This document shows, piece by piece, positions 62,200 to 64,000 of a stretch of DNA of 64,000 nt. The DNA comes from CAZOHG01 sp964579725 (GTDB lineage Bacteria > Zhuqueibacterota > JdFR-76 > BMS3Abin05). Position 1 is the first letter of the stretch. Every line of letters starts with the position of its first letter. Under the pieces are notes generated by a model. The model was given only the letters and a program-made list of their open reading frames with translations, was not told the origin of the DNA and ran no database searches. Made by a program: the position numbers and the translations under genes. Location: contig CAZOHG010000013.1 of assembly GCA_964579725.1 (NCBI GenBank), positions 7,820 through 71,819 on the forward strand, in the 5' to 3' direction.

Positions 62200-63913
62200 A
62201 TCGGCATTTCTTTTTCTCCTCTTGTTGATTCTCTTCGTTCCCTTGCGGGCTCAAAGTCCCGATTTTCCCCTCGACCATTGGGTGTACTCTTTTTTAGAGC
62301 GCTTGGAAGCTAAAGGCGTTCTTACCGAAGTTTTCGACGGCACCCGCCCGATTCCGAGGGACGAATTGGCTGCCTATTTGAACGCTTTGCTGAGCAATCC
62401 CCAAAAAATGGCGCGCCTTAATTCTGTGGAAAAGCAGGAAGTTAAAACGTTAATTGTGGAACTTCGGGAATACCTTCCCCGCAAAGGGGAAGGACGCGGA
62501 CGTTTGGAATCACCCCGCTTAATGGCCTTGCGCCGCTGGCGTTTTTTGGGAAAAATTCTGCCCAACCACTTGTACGCAAACGGCCGAAATTTTTTTTCGT
62601 ATTCGGAAGCTGATTTTCGCGCTTTTTTGGATCCCGTCCTGTACCGCCGCGGCATCTGGAGCCATTCCGATTCGGCCTCGCCTTGGCAGGCGAACTACCG
62701 GGATTCTCACGGCGTAACGGCCTGGGGGCTCTGGGGCAGGCGCCTTTCCTTTTTTTTCGATTTTCGCGATTCCAAAATTTGGGGGGATAAACGCTACCCC
62801 AAAACCGACCTCTACACGCTGCCCGGGGTTGGGTACGCCAACTCGCTGGGCTCGTACGTCTATTTTGACGAAACCAGGGCCGGATTTGTGTTCGGCGGCA
62901 AACACTGGCAAATCTTGGTGGGAAAAGAACGCAATGCCTGGGGCCCCGGTTTCTGGGGACAACTGGCTCTTTCCGCTCATCCGACCTCTTACGACGAAAT
63001 TAAATTTCAGGTACGATTTTCGAAATTTAAGTTCACGTCGATTGCCGCCGTCTTGCGACCCTACCCCGAAATTACCGCCTATTCCTACTTTACCGGCCAT
63101 TTTCAGCGGAACGTGTGGGCTCACAAGTACATGGCGGCGCACCGACTGGAGGCGTTTCCTTTTCCGCGCCTCAGAGTGGGTCTGCACGAGGTGCTGATTT
63201 ACGGGGAGCGAAATCCGGAATTGGCGTATTTGAATCCCATTAATTTTTATTGGTCGGCGGAACACAATTTGGGGGATCAGGACAACAGCACCCTGGGCGC
63301 GGATATGGTCTGGTTTCCCGGCTGGGCGTTCAAAGTGTACGGTGAAATTTTTTTGGACGACCTGCGTACCGGTAGTTTGGGAACCGGTTGGTACGGAAAT
63401 AAATGGGCGCTTTTGGGGGGTGTGTTTCGTCCCGACGTGCTGGGCATCCCAAATTTGGATTTTCGGGCGGAAATGGCCAAAATTCGGCCCTACGTGTACA
63501 CGCATCGCTACCCGATTAATGTGTACGAGCATTTTTTAACACCGCTGGGGCATTGGGCAGGGCCCAATTCTCAAACGCTGAACGTGTCGCTCACGTGGCG
63601 TCCGTCGCGCTGGCTGGTGGGCGGATTGGCGTTTCAAAGCTGGAAACACGGGGCCAATCCGGCAGATAAAAATGTGGGGGGCGATATTAATTTGCCGCAC
63701 CGGGCCATTGACAGCCAAACAGTGAAGTTTTTTGAAGGGGACGTCGAAAATAGACAGCAGACATCTGTGTGGATTGCGTACGAGTGGTTTCGAAATTTCG
63801 TGACTCGCCTGGAAATTCGCCGACGCGTGGGGAAAAATGTTCCCCTGAATACGGGCAGTCGGGGCACTGTGACTTCCGTTGACGGATTTTTCTCGGCAGG
63901 ATTGAATTTTTAG
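62186..63913 (+). CDS. Capsule assembly protein, Wzi-like
   Basis: 575 residues. Signal peptide (KSAFLFLLLLILFVPLRAQ) followed by a short helical segment like an S-layer-homology-type start (LDHWVYSFLERLEAKGVL) and then a long run of amphipathic beta-strands ending in an aromatic residue (FFSAGLNF): an outer-membrane barrel of the Wzi family, a lectin that holds capsule polysaccharide at the surface. The start is TTG at 62186, overlapping wecB. In the last 87 bases of the window an AAGGATG at 63990-63996 may begin the next gene. Confidence 0.85.
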   Translation: MKGLKSAFLFLLLLILFVPLRAQSPDFPLDHWVYSFLERLEAKGVLTEVFDGTRPIPRDELAAYLNALLSNPQKMARLNSVEKQEVKTLIVELREYLPRKGEGRGRLESPRLMALRRWRFLGKILPNHLYANGRNFFSYSEADFRAFLDPVLYRRGIWSHSDSASPWQANYRDSHGVTAWGLWGRRLSFFFDFRDSKIWGDKRYPKTDLYTLPGVGYANSLGSYVYFDETRAGFVFGGKHWQILVGKERNAWGPGFWGQLALSAHPTSYDEIKFQVRFSKFKFTSIAAVLRPYPEITAYSYFTGHFQRNVWAHKYMAAHRLEAFPFPRLRVGLHEVLIYGERNPELAYLNPINFYWSAEHNLGDQDNSTLGADMVWFPGWAFKVYGEIFLDDLRTGSLGTGWYGNKWALLGGVFRPDVLGIPNLDFRAEMAKIRPYVYTHRYPINVYEHFLTPLGHWAGPNSQTLNVSLTWRPSRWLVGGLAFQSWKHGANPADKNVGGDINLPHRAIDSQTVKFFEGDVENRQQTSVWIAYEWFRNFVTRLEIRRRVGKNVPLNTGSRGTVTSVDGFFSAGLNF

Positions 63914-64000
63914 GCCGGGAAAAACACGGACTGGTTTTCTGACCCGGTACATGAGGGGCGTTTGGTTCACAAAAGAAAGACGGTGTTCAAGGATGAAAAT

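Overview
The window looks like a chromosomal piece of a Gram-negative bacterium of the Fibrobacteres-Chlorobi-Bacteroidetes (FCB) group, possibly a Calditrichota/KSB1-like lineage. This is inferred from three secreted proteins ending in a Por/type IX secretion (T9SS) sorting domain with the typical NYPNPF start, from outer-membrane and LPS genes (OmpA, DUF3078, WaaA, GT9, Wza/Wzz, Wzi-like), and from a GH57 branching enzyme. No rRNA, phage, transposase or CRISPR array was seen. Genes use strong GGAGG-type ribosome sites and many rho-independent terminators.

Layout. 1-4348 (minus): a zinc-finger anti-sigma factor (cut by the left edge), its ECF sigma factor, HolA, and an NSS amino-acid transporter with a 43-residue MetS-like subunit. 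4599-5399 (plus): tRNA-Leu(CAG) and a response regulator with a C-terminal membrane anchor. 5555-9954 (minus): zinc alcohol dehydrogenase, NamZ muramidase, a double GNAT protein and a DUF1848 protein. 9955-10711: gene-free, holding a degenerate dispersed repeat. 10712-12014 (plus): a small membrane protein and a lipoprotein preceded by a Fur-box-like palindrome. 12291-20343 (minus): an envelope/osmotic-stress group (PilZ, DUF3078, Kbp/LysM, DUF4332, MscL, OmpA with calcium-type repeats, LEA14/WHy lipoprotein, and a frameshifted BON-OmpA gene).

20443-32203 (minus) is a catabolic block: ceramidase-like hydrolase, Gfo/Idh oxidoreductase, a 956-residue secreted GH67/GH20b-like protein of no family I can name, a Tat-exported heparinase II/III-type lyase, a sodium:solute symporter and a double amidohydrolase. 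Together they suggest export of enzymes, breakdown of a uronic-acid-containing polymer, uptake and intracellular processing. PolA follows.

35254-50560 (plus): DUF3467, a giant beta-propeller/LamG/FN3 T9SS protein, GH57 branching enzyme, an outer-membrane barrel, an AEC carrier, polyprenyl synthase, ApbE, UDP-glucuronate decarboxylase, two LPS-core enzymes and two ECF-type ATPases without their T or S subunits.

50808-63913 is the region I find most interesting: a sigma-54 activator with no sensory domain, a small FN3-T9SS protein, then (after an inverted KamA-family gene) an 836-residue FN3/SbsA-Ig/T9SS protein preceded by a good -24/-12 promoter and tandem upstream palindromes, followed directly by an exopolysaccharide export and nucleotide-sugar operon (Wza, Wzz, WlbA-, WlbB- and WecB-like, Wzi-like). 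I read it as a sigma-54-controlled cell-surface matrix module in which a T9SS-secreted adhesin is coupled to a polysaccharide.
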